DNA of 41,442 nucleotides, from positions 1 to 41,442 of the forward strand of contig DYEY01000072.1 of NCBI GenBank assembly GCA_020725465.1, given 5' to 3'. The position numbers and the translations under genes were made by a program. Position 1 is the first letter of the stretch; each line of letters begins with the position of its first letter. Below, in pieces: positions 1 through 7,729 of the stretch. The notes under the pieces are model-generated. The model was not told the DNA's origin, did no database searches, and worked only from the letters and a program-made list of their open reading frames with translations. This DNA is from Dethiobacter sp. Lineage in GTDB: Bacteria > Bacillota > Dethiobacteria > Dethiobacterales > Dethiobacteraceae.

Positions 1-81
1 ATAACATCTTCCTGCTCTCTTTATTTACGCATTATGTCAAATTCGGTTAAATTACGAATTGAAGATCAATAAACCTCTTCG

Positions 82-110
82 TTGACAAAGGACTTTGTTT
101 GTCCTATACT
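82..110 (+). promoter_or_regulatory. Consensus sigma-A promoter of the aro leader
   Basis: TTGACA at 82-87, a 17-base spacer and TATACT at 105-110. Transcription would start near 117, about 24 bases before the leader peptide and 220 bases before the chorismate mutase-shikimate kinase gene, leaving room for the attenuator described below. Confidence 0.8.
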
Positions 111-140
111 GATTTTAATATCAATAAACGGGTGATTGTT

Positions 141-218
141 GTGGCGGACCGTAAGACAGCTTCTTTTGGCTATTATTTCGGCTGCTGGTGCTATTTTGGC
201 ACCTTTGCTTCAGAGTGA
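141..218 (+). CDS. Aromatic-rich leader peptide (25 aa), attenuation control of aro gene
   Basis: A 25-codon frame starts with GTG at 141 and stops with TGA at 216-218. GGTGA at 131-135, five bases before the start, can serve as ribosome site. The peptide reads MADRKTASFGYYFGCWCYF then GTFASE: eight of 25 residues are aromatic (Phe, Tyr, Tyr, Phe, Trp, Tyr, Phe, Phe), packed in codons 9-22. It lies between a consensus promoter and an intrinsic terminator that precedes a shikimate-pathway gene, which is the classical layout of a ribosome-mediated attenuator. A GGTGC/GCACC hairpin can form inside the coding part at about 187-203. The role as a sensor of charged aromatic tRNAs is inferred; no homologue was searched. 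A GTG at 132 is a possible but less well placed start. Confidence 0.7.
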   Translation: MADRKTASFGYYFGCWCYFGTFASE

Positions 219-239
219 AAATAATAGCTTTTCAGATCC

Positions 240-297
240 CTTTCTAAGATAACAGGTTCAGGCTCCAAAGAGGCTCTTAGAAAGCGCCTCTTTTTTT
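240..297 (+). terminator. Intrinsic terminator with overlapping antiterminator (aro attenuator)
   Basis: The terminator stem is AGAGGC (269-274) with GCCTCT (286-291), followed by T residues 291-297. An alternative perfect 10-bp stem pairs CTTTCTAAGA (240-249) with TCTTAGAAAG (275-284). The second arm is the loop of the terminator hairpin, so the two structures exclude each other. This is what an attenuator governed by ribosome position on the upstream leader peptide needs. The segment that would sequester 240-249 when the ribosome does not stall is not obvious by eye. Confidence 0.75.
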
Positions 298-337
298 ATA
301 CAGTTTATACAGGTAGAACGGTAGGAGGTACAAAAAA

Positions 338-1159
338 ATGGAAGAGTTAAAACAGCTGCGGGAAGAAATCGACGAATGCGATAAGGCTCTGGTGGAGATT
401 TTTTTGAAAAGGCTGTCCCTGGTGGACCAGGTGCTGGAAGTCAAATGCAAGTACGGGCAGTCGATCCTGGATCCTGAAAGGGAAAGGGAAATCCTGGAGA
501 AAGCAAAGGCCAACGCTGAGAAAAACGGCCATGTGCCGGAGGCACAGGATTTTTTACGGCAGATACTGAAGATCAGCAGAAAGTACCAGTCGCGTAAACT
601 ATTCCCTTATAATATTGTGTTGACCGGCTTTATGGGTGCCGGTAAAACGGCGGTGGGCTGTGAGCTGGCGAGGATCCTGGAGATGGGCTACCAAGACTGC
701 GATGCCCTGATTGAACAGGAGGCGGGTATGACCATCAGCGAAATTTTTCAAAAGTACGGAGAAGGTCATTTTCGGGAACTGGAAAAGGATATGATACAGA
801 AACTGAGCCAGCTTAGCAATACCATTATTATCTGCGGCGGCGGGGCGGTGATGAACCCGGAAAATGTTAAAGCGCTAAAAAACAACGGCATATTGGTTTT
901 TTTAAAGGCCACTCCGGAAAATATTTATGAGAGAATCAGAAACGACGGGAACCGGCCGGTTCTGAAGGGCAACATGAACATAGACAGCATCACCGAGCTA
1001 TACCAAAAGCGTATGCCCACCTATTTCGAAACTGCCGATATCATAATCGATGCCAACGGCAGTTCTCTGGAATGTATTTCCGGCGAAATAATAAACAGGC
1101 TTTACCAGATAAAAAACCCTCTTTTTAGCCGTGAATTAAGATGCCTGGCCGGCAACTGA
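338..1159 (+). CDS. aroK: Chorismate mutase (AroQ type)-shikimate kinase fusion protein
   Basis: A 273-residue bifunctional enzyme of aromatic amino acid synthesis. Residues 1-85 have the helical AroQ chorismate mutase pattern (LREEIDECDKALVEIFLKR, then a YGQSILDPEREREIL segment). Residues from about 92 are shikimate kinase: Walker A GFMGAGKT at 97-104, the DCD shikimate-binding Asp region, GHFRELE, a CGGGAV loop and the NRPVL lid region. Shikimate kinase phosphorylates shikimate with ATP; chorismate mutase makes prephenate, the step toward Phe and Tyr. Both activities are cytosolic. The start has a GTAGGAGGT ribosome site about ten bases upstream. Expression is probably set by the leader peptide and attenuator at 141-297. 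Fusions of AroQ with other shikimate-pathway domains are known; the pairing with shikimate kinase is less usual. Function is confident, physical fusion is read directly from one open frame. Confidence 0.92.
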   Translation: MEELKQLREEIDECDKALVEIFLKRLSLVDQVLEVKCKYGQSILDPEREREILEKAKANAEKNGHVPEAQDFLRQILKISRKYQSRKLFPYNIVLTGFMGAGKTAVGCELARILEMGYQDCDALIEQEAGMTISEIFQKYGEGHFRELEKDMIQKLSQLSNTIIICGGGAVMNPENVKALKNNGILVFLKATPENIYERIRNDGNRPVLKGNMNIDSITELYQKRMPTYFETADIIIDANGSSLECISGEIINRLYQIKNPLFSRELRCLAGN

Positions 1160-1228
1160 AAAGCAGGCCAGTCTATCTGGCTGTGGTAGCAGCTTGTAGT
1201 ATAACAAAATTAAACCGGAGGGACAAGG

Positions 1229-1762
1229 ATGAAGCATCTTGGGCAAATACCAGCCGGGTTTGCAGGCACTGCCATCGAAAAACTGGTCCGTTATCATAAT
1301 TTCCTTGAACCTGCTGCCGCGTACCTACATCCGGAGTTGCTGGTCTGTATGTGTATGGATTACCGTATCAATCTGGCCCTGCCGCCGGGATTTGCCTATG
1401 TGCTGCGCACTGCCGGCTGCAACATAAGCCGTCATCACTTCCAGGTGGCTTATGCTGTGGCTGTGGGTGGGGTAAAAGCCATCGCGTTGATCGGCCATAC
1501 TGACTGCGGCATGGTTACTCTTCCTGCCAAGAGGGAAAAATTTATACAGGGTCTCACCGGCAGCTTGGGCTGGAAACAGGAAGAAGCGGAACAATTCTTC
1601 GACAGGTACGCGCCGGAAAACACCATCTGCAATGAAACGGAGCAACTTTTTAAAGAAGCAAAGCTGTTTCGCGCCTGGTTTCCTTCTTTGCCGGTGGCAG
1701 TATTGATTTATCAAGTAGAAGATGGGATGCTCGTTTTTCCCGGCAGTAACGATGATTTTTAA
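1229..1762 (+). CDS. Beta-carbonic-anhydrase-like zinc protein
   Basis: A 177-residue protein with the zinc-binding pattern of beta-class carbonic anhydrases: CMDYR (Cys42, Asp44, Arg46) and GHTDC (His90, Cys93). The Asp-Arg dyad expected for catalysis is present. Members of this family hydrate CO2 to bicarbonate, but several short relatives have no proven activity, so the exact reaction is open. The length is slightly shorter than usual. GGAGGG lies about eight bases before the ATG. It follows the aro gene by 69 bases in the same direction and is closed by the terminator at 1777, so it may be cotranscribed with it; no functional link is evident. Confidence 0.8.
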   Translation: MKHLGQIPAGFAGTAIEKLVRYHNFLEPAAAYLHPELLVCMCMDYRINLALPPGFAYVLRTAGCNISRHHFQVAYAVAVGGVKAIALIGHTDCGMVTLPAKREKFIQGLTGSLGWKQEEAEQFFDRYAPENTICNETEQLFKEAKLFRAWFPSLPVAVLIYQVEDGMLVFPGSNDDF

Positions 1763-1776
1763 CAATAGTGGCTGTG

Positions 1777-1797
1777 CCCCCTAAAAGGGGGTTTTTT
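1777..1797 (+). terminator. Intrinsic terminator after the carbonic anhydrase gene
   Basis: Five C residues (1777-1781) pair with five G residues (1787-1791) across a TAAAA loop, followed by six T residues. It separates the upstream unit from the cadmium-resistance operon. Confidence 0.85.
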
Positions 1798-1798
1798 G

Positions 1799-1851
1799 TT
1801 GACACAATTGGGCTGTGACAATATAATATAAACAATTAAGCATATGTTTAA
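1799..1851 (+). promoter_or_regulatory. cadCA promoter and CadC-type operator
   Basis: A near-perfect promoter: TTGACA at 1799-1804, 17-base spacer, TATAAT at 1822-1827. Just downstream lies the near-palindrome TTAAGCATATGTTTAA at 1836-1851, which spans the expected transcription start and ends 12 bases before the cadC start. AT-rich inverted repeats in this position are the usual operators of ArsR/SmtB metal sensors, so autorepression by the adjacent cadC product is likely. The binding itself is inferred. Confidence 0.8.
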
Positions 1852-1863
1852 ATGAGGTGGCCA

Positions 1864-2229
1864 ATGAGAAACGATGATGTCTGCCAGGTATATTCGGTTA
1901 ACAGCGAGGCAGTAGCCGCCGCCAGGAAAAATATCGGGCAGGAGGAGGTTCTGGAGGTGCTGTCCAGGACATACCAGGCGCTGGGGGAGACCAACCGCCT
2001 GAAGATACTTTTGTCCCTGCGGGCATATGAACTTTGTGTCTGTGACATCTGCGAAGTTTTGGGGATGACCGCTCCTGCTGTTTCGCACCACCTGCGCCGC
2101 CTGCGCGACCTTGGGCTTGTCAGGTCGCGACGTGCCGGGAAACTGGTGTACTATTCCCTTGACGACCAACATATTTCCGAACTGCTTGATATTGGTCTCG
2201 TGCATGTGAGGCACAGGTTTAATTTGTGA
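1864..2229 (+). CDS. cadC: ArsR/SmtB-family metal-sensing repressor, CadC type
   Basis: A 121-residue winged-helix repressor. The ELCVCD motif in helix alpha-3 plus an N-terminal Cys (DDVCQVYSVN) are the thiolate ligands typical of CadC sensors for Cd, Pb, Bi or Zn. The recognition helix region reads TAPAVSHHLRRLRDLGLV. The start at 1864 is preferred over an in-frame ATG at 1852 because GAGGTGG (1854-1860) is placed correctly for 1864. Metal binding should release the protein from the palindrome at 1836-1851. The cadA pump gene follows after 31 bases, forming a two-gene detoxification operon. The metal preference cannot be settled from the sequence. Confidence 0.9.
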   Translation: MRNDDVCQVYSVNSEAVAAARKNIGQEEVLEVLSRTYQALGETNRLKILLSLRAYELCVCDICEVLGMTAPAVSHHLRRLRDLGLVRSRRAGKLVYYSLDDQHISELLDIGLVHVRHRFNL

Positions 2230-2260
2230 GAGGCAGTCAGGAGTAAACATAGGAGGGGGG

Positions 2261-4402
2261 ATGGGTCAAATGGCGACAGATGCTGAGGCATTGCCGGGGG
2301 ATTTGCAGCGGAAAGCTTTCAGGGTGTCGGGTCTTGACTGCGCCGATTGCGCGGGTAAATTCGAAGAGACGCTAAGAAGGCTGGATAATGTGGAAGAGGC
2401 CTCACTGGGTTTTGCTTCCGGGAAACTGTATATCAGCTACCGGGGCAGCCTGGAGGAAGTGCACCGGCTGGCAGCGTCACATGGTTTCCGGTTGATGGAA
2501 GAGGGGAGCAAAGTGAGGTTGCCCTTTGACCCGGTTAAAACAAGAGCGGTTTTTGCCCTGTTATCGGCAATTTTCTTGGCCCTGGCTGTTGTTTTTGTCA
2601 GGATCAGTGACGCTGTGTCCGGTATCCTGTTGCTGGCGGCCACTGCCGCCGGAGGGTTTAACACTTTCAGGAAGGGGATTTTATCCCTGGCTTTGCGCCG
2701 GTTTGACATGAATGTGCTGATGACTCTGGCGGTGGCCGGGGCTTTGTTCATCGGCGAATGGTGGGAGGCGGCGGTGGTTGCTTTTCTCTTTGCTGCCGGC
2801 AATGCCCTGGAAACTTACACCGCGGAAAAAAACAGGCGCTCCATTCATGCCCTGATGGATACCATCCCCGGGGAAGCCAACCTGCTGGAGGGAGGGATTC
2901 CCCGTACTGTCCCCCTGTCCTCTGTCAGGGCCGGAGACCTGATTCTGGTCAGGCCGGGTGAGAGGGTCCCCCTGGACGGCTTGGTCCAGGCCGGATCGTC
3001 GTATGTAAACGAGTCTGCCGTCACCGGGGAACCGCTGCCGGCTGCCAAGAAAGAGGGAGATAGGGTGTTTGCCGGCACTTTGAACGGTGACGGTTCTCTT
3101 ACCGTTCAGGTTACCTCGCTGGCTTCCGACAGCACCCTGGCCAGGATTGTGCGCCTGGTGGAGGAAGCCCAGGCGCGCCGGGCGCCTTTTCAACGCTTTG
3201 TAGACCGTTTTGCCCGGGTCTACACCCCAACCGTTATCCTGCTGGCCATGTTAATTTTGGCAGCAGGTTTTGCCATTTCGGCCGGTGACTGGCGTCCCTG
3301 GCTCTACCGCAGCCTGGCTTTGCTCATAGTGGCGTGTCCCTGCGCGCTGGTGGTTTCCACCCCGGTGGCGGTGGCAGCCGCCCTGGCCAATGCCGCCCGT
3401 CACGGTATACTGGTTAAGGGAGGGGCTTACCTGGAGGCAGCGGGCCGGGTAAAAGCCATAGTTTTTGACAAGACCGGCACACTTACTGGCGGCAGCCCAG
3501 GCATAAGCGGTATCGTGACTTTTAACGGCTTGGGCAGGGAAGACGCCCTCCGTATTGCCGCCAGTCTGGCCGCCCACTCGGGTCACCCGCTGGCACGGGC
3601 GGTATCGCTGTACGCCCAAACCGAGGGTATGACGCTGTTGCCTGCCTTGGACTTTGTTTCTTACCCCGGCAAAGGGATTTCCGGCTGGGTTGGCGGCGAT
3701 ACTTACCTGCTGGGCAGTCCGGCCTACCTCGCAGAAGAAGGCGTGAACCTGGATCTGGCGGAGCTAAGCCTGGCGAATGGCAACAGCACGCTTTGCCTTG
3801 CTTCCGGCGGCCGGTTGCTGGCGGTCATCACCCTGACTGACGCCCTGCGTCCCGGTATACGCCGGCTTCTCAATGCTTTGCGGGAGCTTGGTATCGGGCA
3901 CCTGGCCATGCTGAGCGGTGACAGGGAGACAGCGGCACTGGAAACTGCCAGGGGACTTGGCCTGGATTATGTAAAAGGAGGACTGTTGCCCGGAGACAAA
4001 GAGGAGGAGGTGGCCCGCATCCGCAGGCAGTTTGGCCGGACTGCCATGGTGGGTGACGGTATTAACGACGCTCCCGCCCTGGCTTTGGCAGACCTTGGTG
4101 TGGCCCTGGGTGCCGCCGGCAGCGCCACCGCGCTGGAGACCGCCGATGTGGCCCTGATGGGGGATGAACTGTGGGGGTTGCCCTACCTGATCTCCCTTTC
4201 CCGGCGTACGGTGGGTGTTATCCGCCAAAACATTATTCTTTCCCTTGTTATCAAAGGACTGGCCATCCTCCTGGTCTTCCCGGGTTGGCTGACCCTGTGG
4301 CTTGCCATCCTGGCCGATATGGGCGCATCGCTGCTGGTTACCGTCAACGGGATGAGGCTGCTCTATGCAGGGGATAAAAAGGACTTTAATTTTTTAAAGT
4401 AA
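2261..4402 (+). CDS. cadA: P1B-type heavy-metal-exporting ATPase, CadA type
   Basis: A 713-residue membrane pump that uses ATP to export soft divalent metals such as Cd, Zn or Pb. In order: an N-terminal HMA domain with GLDCADC, transmembrane segments from about residue 90, the actuator loop with VTGEPL, the CPC metal-transport motif at Cys359-Pro-Cys361, the phosphorylated Asp403 in DKTGTLT, an SGHPLARA nucleotide-binding motif and GDGINDAPALA before the last helices. CPC with one HMA domain fits the CadA/ZntA branch rather than copper pumps. An AGGAGGGGGG ribosome site directly precedes the ATG. It is cotranscribed with cadC. No defect is visible. Confidence 0.93.
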   Translation: MGQMATDAEALPGDLQRKAFRVSGLDCADCAGKFEETLRRLDNVEEASLGFASGKLYISYRGSLEEVHRLAASHGFRLMEEGSKVRLPFDPVKTRAVFALLSAIFLALAVVFVRISDAVSGILLLAATAAGGFNTFRKGILSLALRRFDMNVLMTLAVAGALFIGEWWEAAVVAFLFAAGNALETYTAEKNRRSIHALMDTIPGEANLLEGGIPRTVPLSSVRAGDLILVRPGERVPLDGLVQAGSSYVNESAVTGEPLPAAKKEGDRVFAGTLNGDGSLTVQVTSLASDSTLARIVRLVEEAQARRAPFQRFVDRFARVYTPTVILLAMLILAAGFAISAGDWRPWLYRSLALLIVACPCALVVSTPVAVAAALANAARHGILVKGGAYLEAAGRVKAIVFDKTGTLTGGSPGISGIVTFNGLGREDALRIAASLAAHSGHPLARAVSLYAQTEGMTLLPALDFVSYPGKGISGWVGGDTYLLGSPAYLAEEGVNLDLAELSLANGNSTLCLASGGRLLAVITLTDALRPGIRRLLNALRELGIGHLAMLSGDRETAALETARGLGLDYVKGGLLPGDKEEEVARIRRQFGRTAMVGDGINDAPALALADLGVALGAAGSATALETADVALMGDELWGLPYLISLSRRTVGVIRQNIILSLVIKGLAILLVFPGWLTLWLAILADMGASLLVTVNGMRLLYAGDKKDFNFLK

Positions 4403-4476
4403 AAGGACTTTTTATTATTAAAGCGAATATTTAGCCTGAATATGCAAATGAAAAGGTGCCTGTTGGGGGTGTACTA

Positions 4477-5742
4477 TTGAACAAAAAAAAGAAATTCCTT
4501 TTGGTCTGTATATTATTCACTTTGGCTTTGCTTGTTGCCTGGGCAGAGAGTGCAGGAGAAGTAACCGTGGGTTGGGACCTAATCCGGCAGCTAAACAGGC
4601 TGTTTGCGGTTTTTGGTTTGTGGTTTTTCTTTTTGCAGTTTGTGCTCAGTTGGCGGATCAAGTTTATTGAAGAAGGAATTGGCCTTGACAGGATGATCCG
4701 GTTCCACCGTATTTTGGGGCGCGCTGCATTTGGCCTGCTGCTCCTGCACCCGGTATTTTTCTACCTGTACTCCGGAGAGGCCAGTTTTGATTCTGTATTC
4801 AGGATTATAGGAATCATTGTGCTTATTGGCCTTGCTTTGACTGCTTCAGTGGCGGCGCTGCACAAAAAACTGAATCTTGCTTACGAAATATGGCTTAATA
4901 TTCACAAAGCCAACTATCTGCTGTTTCCGCTGGTGTTTATCCACGTTTTTCATAACGCTGCCGTCGGTTCCCCGCTCTTTTATGCCTGGGTTCTGCTGGG
5001 TTTAGCCTTTACAGGGATAATGGTACATAAGCTGCTGCGAGAGAAGGATATCCGTCGCAATCCGTACCAGGTGGTTGAGGTCCGGCAGGAAGCCGGAGAC
5101 ATCTGGACCCTTTGCTTTAAAGGGCGCTCACTGGTCTATCGGCCCGGGCAGTTTATGTACCTGCGGCTGGTACGGGACGGGAAGGTTTCGTCCTCACACC
5201 CTTTCACCATTTCCTCCAGCCCTACAGGAGAGCTGCTGGCGGTTACACCAAAGGAACAGGGTGACTTCACAGCCACCGTTAAATATACCAAACCGGGAGA
5301 TCAGGCCTTGGTGGATGCTCCCTATGGGGTTTTCAGCTTTTTAAATTACAACTGTGAAAAAATCGTGTTTATAGCCGGAGGCATTGGAATTACGCCTTTT
5401 ATCAGCATGCTCCGTTACATGTATGACAAAAAATCCGAGATACCGGTGACATTGCTGTGGGGCAACAAAGATGCCAGTTCTCTCTGCTTTATGGAAGAAC
5501 TGGATCTGATGAGTCGTGAGATGCCAAAGCTGCAGGTGGTCCTGGTGATGTCCCGGCAGGAAGGGTGGCACGGCGAAAAAGGCCGCATAGACCGCGGCCT
5601 TCTGGCAAAATACGTACCGGAACCTGCTGGCTGTGACTTTTTTGTCTGTGGGCCACCGGCCATGAGTAAAGCTGTCATCCTGGCTCTCAGAGGGCTGGGG
5701 GTGCCGGCTGGCCGGGTTCACCACGAACTGTTTGAGTTGTAA
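4477..5742 (+). CDS. Ferric-reductase-like membrane flavocytochrome oxidoreductase
   Basis: About 421 residues. The N-terminal half has roughly six membrane segments of the ferric-reductase/NADPH-oxidase domain, with His residues in the membrane helices (RFHRILG, LLLHPVF, NIHKANYLLFPLVFIHVFHN) that could hold b-type haems. The C-terminal half is a ferredoxin-reductase-type domain: RPGQFMYLR and SSHPFTISSSP for FAD, IAGGIGITPF for the nucleotide and FVCGPPAMSKAV near the end. It probably moves electrons from NAD(P)H through FAD and haem across the membrane; the acceptor is unknown. TTG at 4477 is chosen because GGGGGTG precedes it at normal spacing; GTG at 4456 is the alternative and has no good ribosome site. 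It ends 15 bases from the convergent gene at 5758. Confidence 0.82.
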   Translation: MNKKKKFLLVCILFTLALLVAWAESAGEVTVGWDLIRQLNRLFAVFGLWFFFLQFVLSWRIKFIEEGIGLDRMIRFHRILGRAAFGLLLLHPVFFYLYSGEASFDSVFRIIGIIVLIGLALTASVAALHKKLNLAYEIWLNIHKANYLLFPLVFIHVFHNAAVGSPLFYAWVLLGLAFTGIMVHKLLREKDIRRNPYQVVEVRQEAGDIWTLCFKGRSLVYRPGQFMYLRLVRDGKVSSSHPFTISSSPTGELLAVTPKEQGDFTATVKYTKPGDQALVDAPYGVFSFLNYNCEKIVFIAGGIGITPFISMLRYMYDKKSEIPVTLLWGNKDASSLCFMEELDLMSREMPKLQVVLVMSRQEGWHGEKGRIDRGLLAKYVPEPAGCDFFVCGPPAMSKAVILALRGLGVPAGRVHHELFEL

Positions 5743-5757
5743 TCATGTCTAAAGACC

Positions 5758-6909
5758 TTACCTGTTTTCCCCGGTAACAGGGTAACCGCCGCTGATCCAG
5801 CTAAGCATGCCGCCTTCCAGGTTCCTTACGTTACGGTAACCAAAGGCACGCAGGTACATGGCGGCGTAGGCAGACCTGCTGCCGCTCCTGCAGACGGTAA
5901 CGAGAGGGGTTTCCCTGTCGGCTGGCAGCGCTTTGATATTTTGAGGCAACTGCCGCAGCGGAACAGGCAAAGCCCCTTTGATATAGCCGTCTTTTACCAG
6001 TTCCTGAGGTTCGCGCACGTCAATAACTTTCAGGAGAGAATTTTCTGAGAGTTCCCGGAAAAGTTCAGTGCTGCTGACGGCATTAAAATCGCTGGGAGAT
6101 TCCCGGATAAAGCTCTCCAGATGAAAGCAGAAATCCTGCATCAGCGGCGATGTCTGTGGCGGGGAGTAGATGTTACTGTGCTGGTCTCCTGTAATGGAGC
6201 ATTGGAGTTTACCTCCTTCTGTGTCCAGGGGAGGAAAAAAGGAGCCGGCAAACTGCTGGAATGCGGCAAGGTCACGCTTTTGCAGAAAAGGGTTGTGTAC
6301 TTTCTCATAGCCCAGTACGGTATTTATATTCTCCTGATAATCGTGGGAGGGGTAAATAACCGTATCATCCCTGAGACTAAGCAAAAAGGCAAAGATACTC
6401 TTAAACAGAGCAGAGCTGCTGCCGCCCGGCAGGTCAGTTCTCCCGCATTGGTTAACCAGCAGAAAATCCCCGGTAAAAAGCAAATGTCCGGCTTTTAAAC
6501 TTATGCTGTCCGGGGTATGCCCCGGCGTCAGGAAGGTATTGCATGTTATCCGGCCCACGTTAAAAGACTCTTTGTCCTGCAGAAACCTGTCTATGGGTTG
6601 GGAACGGTTATTTTCAATGATTTGTTTTATGTTGGAGGGAATGCGTTCCGGTATCTGGAGTTCAGCGCGGGCTTTTTCGTGCATAAGATAAGGGGCGCCG
6701 GTTAAAGCAGCCAGCCTGGCGCCGGCGCTGGCGTGGTCGGCGTGGGTGTGGGTATCAATAATGTACCTGGGGGTCAGGTTTCTGTCCGACAGGGCCCGCA
6801 AAAACCTTTCTTCCGGAAAGGTAGGGTCAATGACCAGCGCTTCCCTGTCCTTTGGGCAAAAAAGCAGGTAAGACAGGCATCCGTCGGTGTTAAAACGTAC
6901 AAGTTCCAT
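5758..6909 (-). CDS. Metallo-beta-lactamase-fold / rhodanese fusion, persulfide dioxygenase-like
   Basis: A 383-residue fusion. Residues 1-220 are a glyoxalase-II/ETHE1-type metallohydrolase domain with THTHADH metal ligands, a TPGHTPDS His, TGDFL and the GRTDLPGG segment typical of the persulfide-dioxygenase branch. Residues from about 285 are a rhodanese domain with DVREPQE and the catalytic Cys loop CRSGSRS. Such proteins handle sulfane sulfur: the first domain oxidises glutathione-type persulfide to sulfite and the second transfers sulfur to an acceptor. In an anaerobe the substrate and need for oxygen are uncertain. A GGAGG ribosome site lies just upstream on the minus strand. A linker of about 60 residues between the domains is unassigned. 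Confidence 0.82.
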   Translation of the reverse strand: MELVRFNTDGCLSYLLFCPKDREALVIDPTFPEERFLRALSDRNLTPRYIIDTHTHADHASAGARLAALTGAPYLMHEKARAELQIPERIPSNIKQIIENNRSQPIDRFLQDKESFNVGRITCNTFLTPGHTPDSISLKAGHLLFTGDFLLVNQCGRTDLPGGSSSALFKSIFAFLLSLRDDTVIYPSHDYQENINTVLGYEKVHNPFLQKRDLAAFQQFAGSFFPPLDTEGGKLQCSITGDQHSNIYSPPQTSPLMQDFCFHLESFIRESPSDFNAVSSTELFRELSENSLLKVIDVREPQELVKDGYIKGALPVPLRQLPQNIKALPADRETPLVTVCRSGSRSAYAAMYLRAFGYRNVRNLEGGMLSWISGGYPVTGENR

Positions 6910-7015
6910 TTGGCTCCTCCCTTTTTTAGCTGTACTAAAGGTGGCGACCGGCAGGAAACAAAGCTTTCTTGGCGTAATGTAATTTTAGCTGCGATTCACG
7001 GGGGGGAAGTTTTTT

Positions 7016-7228
7016 ATGTTTATCTTTGGATACCGCCTCATTATCTGGACTGGTTTGCTGGCCGCCGTTTTTATTTTCCCGGCTGTGGCCGCTGTGTACC
7101 TGGGTCGCAGGTACAGGCAAATTACCCGGGGACGTTGGCATCAGAAGCTGGCCCGTATAGGGATGATTTTCGCTTTCCTGCACGTGGTGTTGGCTGTACT
7201 GCAGGTGTTTTTCTTTATCTACATATGA
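7016..7228 (+). CDS. Small two-helix membrane protein, unknown function
   Basis: A 70-residue hydrophobic protein. Two strongly hydrophobic segments (about residues 5-28 and 48-69) flank a basic loop with RRYRQITRGRWHQK, so the loop should face the cytoplasm. The start at 7016 has a run of G residues (GGGGGGG) about eight bases upstream. It is convergent with the haem lipoprotein at 7233, only four bases away. His42 and His56 could serve as ligands but no haem motif is recognised. I do not recognise a family; it could also be a chance frame, but the helix-loop-helix pattern and ribosome site favour a real gene. Confidence 0.55.
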   Translation: MFIFGYRLIIWTGLLAAVFIFPAVAAVYLGRRYRQITRGRWHQKLARIGMIFAFLHVVLAVLQVFFFIYI

Positions 7229-7232
7229 CCGA

Positions 7233-7532
7233 TCACCTGCTGTGGTTCTCCTGCAGGTAGAGCACTACCGCCGCTGTTTCACTTTCTGTGAGTAAGCCGG
7301 GGGATTTTTGGATCATCTGCTGCACCGTTTCAGGCCACTTTTCCCTGCTTTGGGCCCGGGTGGCCTGACTCAGGTTATGGCAGCGCACGCAGCGTGTCTC
7401 CACCAGCTTTTTACCGTCGGGCGCGGGCTCAGGTTCTGGTTGCGAACCTGGCGACACATTTTTACCGCCGCACCCGGCTGCAATGAATAAAGCCAGAATC
7501 AGCAGCGCAAACCAAAAGAATATTCTTCTCAC
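7233..7532 (-). CDS. Monohaem c-type cytochrome lipoprotein
   Basis: A 99-residue exported protein. It begins with a signal peptide of lipoprotein type (MRRIFFWFALLILALF then IAAGC at the cleavage site), so it should be anchored by its lipidated Cys outside the membrane. A short Pro-rich linker follows, then one haem-binding motif CVRCH and a compact helical C-terminal part (KWPETVQQMIQKSP, ETAAVVLYLQ) like small class I cytochromes; no clear Met axial ligand is placed as in the textbook domain. It is likely an extracytoplasmic electron carrier. The start codon is GTG with AGGGG upstream. Its partner enzyme is not evident; the nearby ferric-reductase-like protein is a possibility only. Confidence 0.8.
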   Translation of the reverse strand: MRRIFFWFALLILALFIAAGCGGKNVSPGSQPEPEPAPDGKKLVETRCVRCHNLSQATRAQSREKWPETVQQMIQKSPGLLTESETAAVVLYLQENHSR

Positions 7533-7667
7533 TTACATTCGCCCCTTGTTGTGTAGCTTAATAAGAATTATTTCTGTATTGCCTGGTACAAATCCTTCTC
7601 TCCTGGCAGAAATTTTTTGTTTGAACAGCAGAGTCACTTTCTGCCCATTGTATTTTTAGAATAAGTT

Positions 7668-7695
7668 GCTCCGGGATTATGAACCGGGGCTTTTA
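7668..7695 (+). terminator. Terminator-like hairpin in the 7533-7729 intergenic stretch
   Basis: GCTCCGG (7668-7674) can pair with CCGGGGC (7684-7690) using one G-U pair, followed by TTTTAATTTT. It lies in the 197-base divergent gap between the haem lipoprotein and the GH18 gene, which otherwise shows only AT-rich sequence likely to contain both promoters. Confidence 0.4.
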
Positions 7696-7729
7696 ATTTT
7701 AATAATATAAAAGAAAAAGGCGTGGTACA

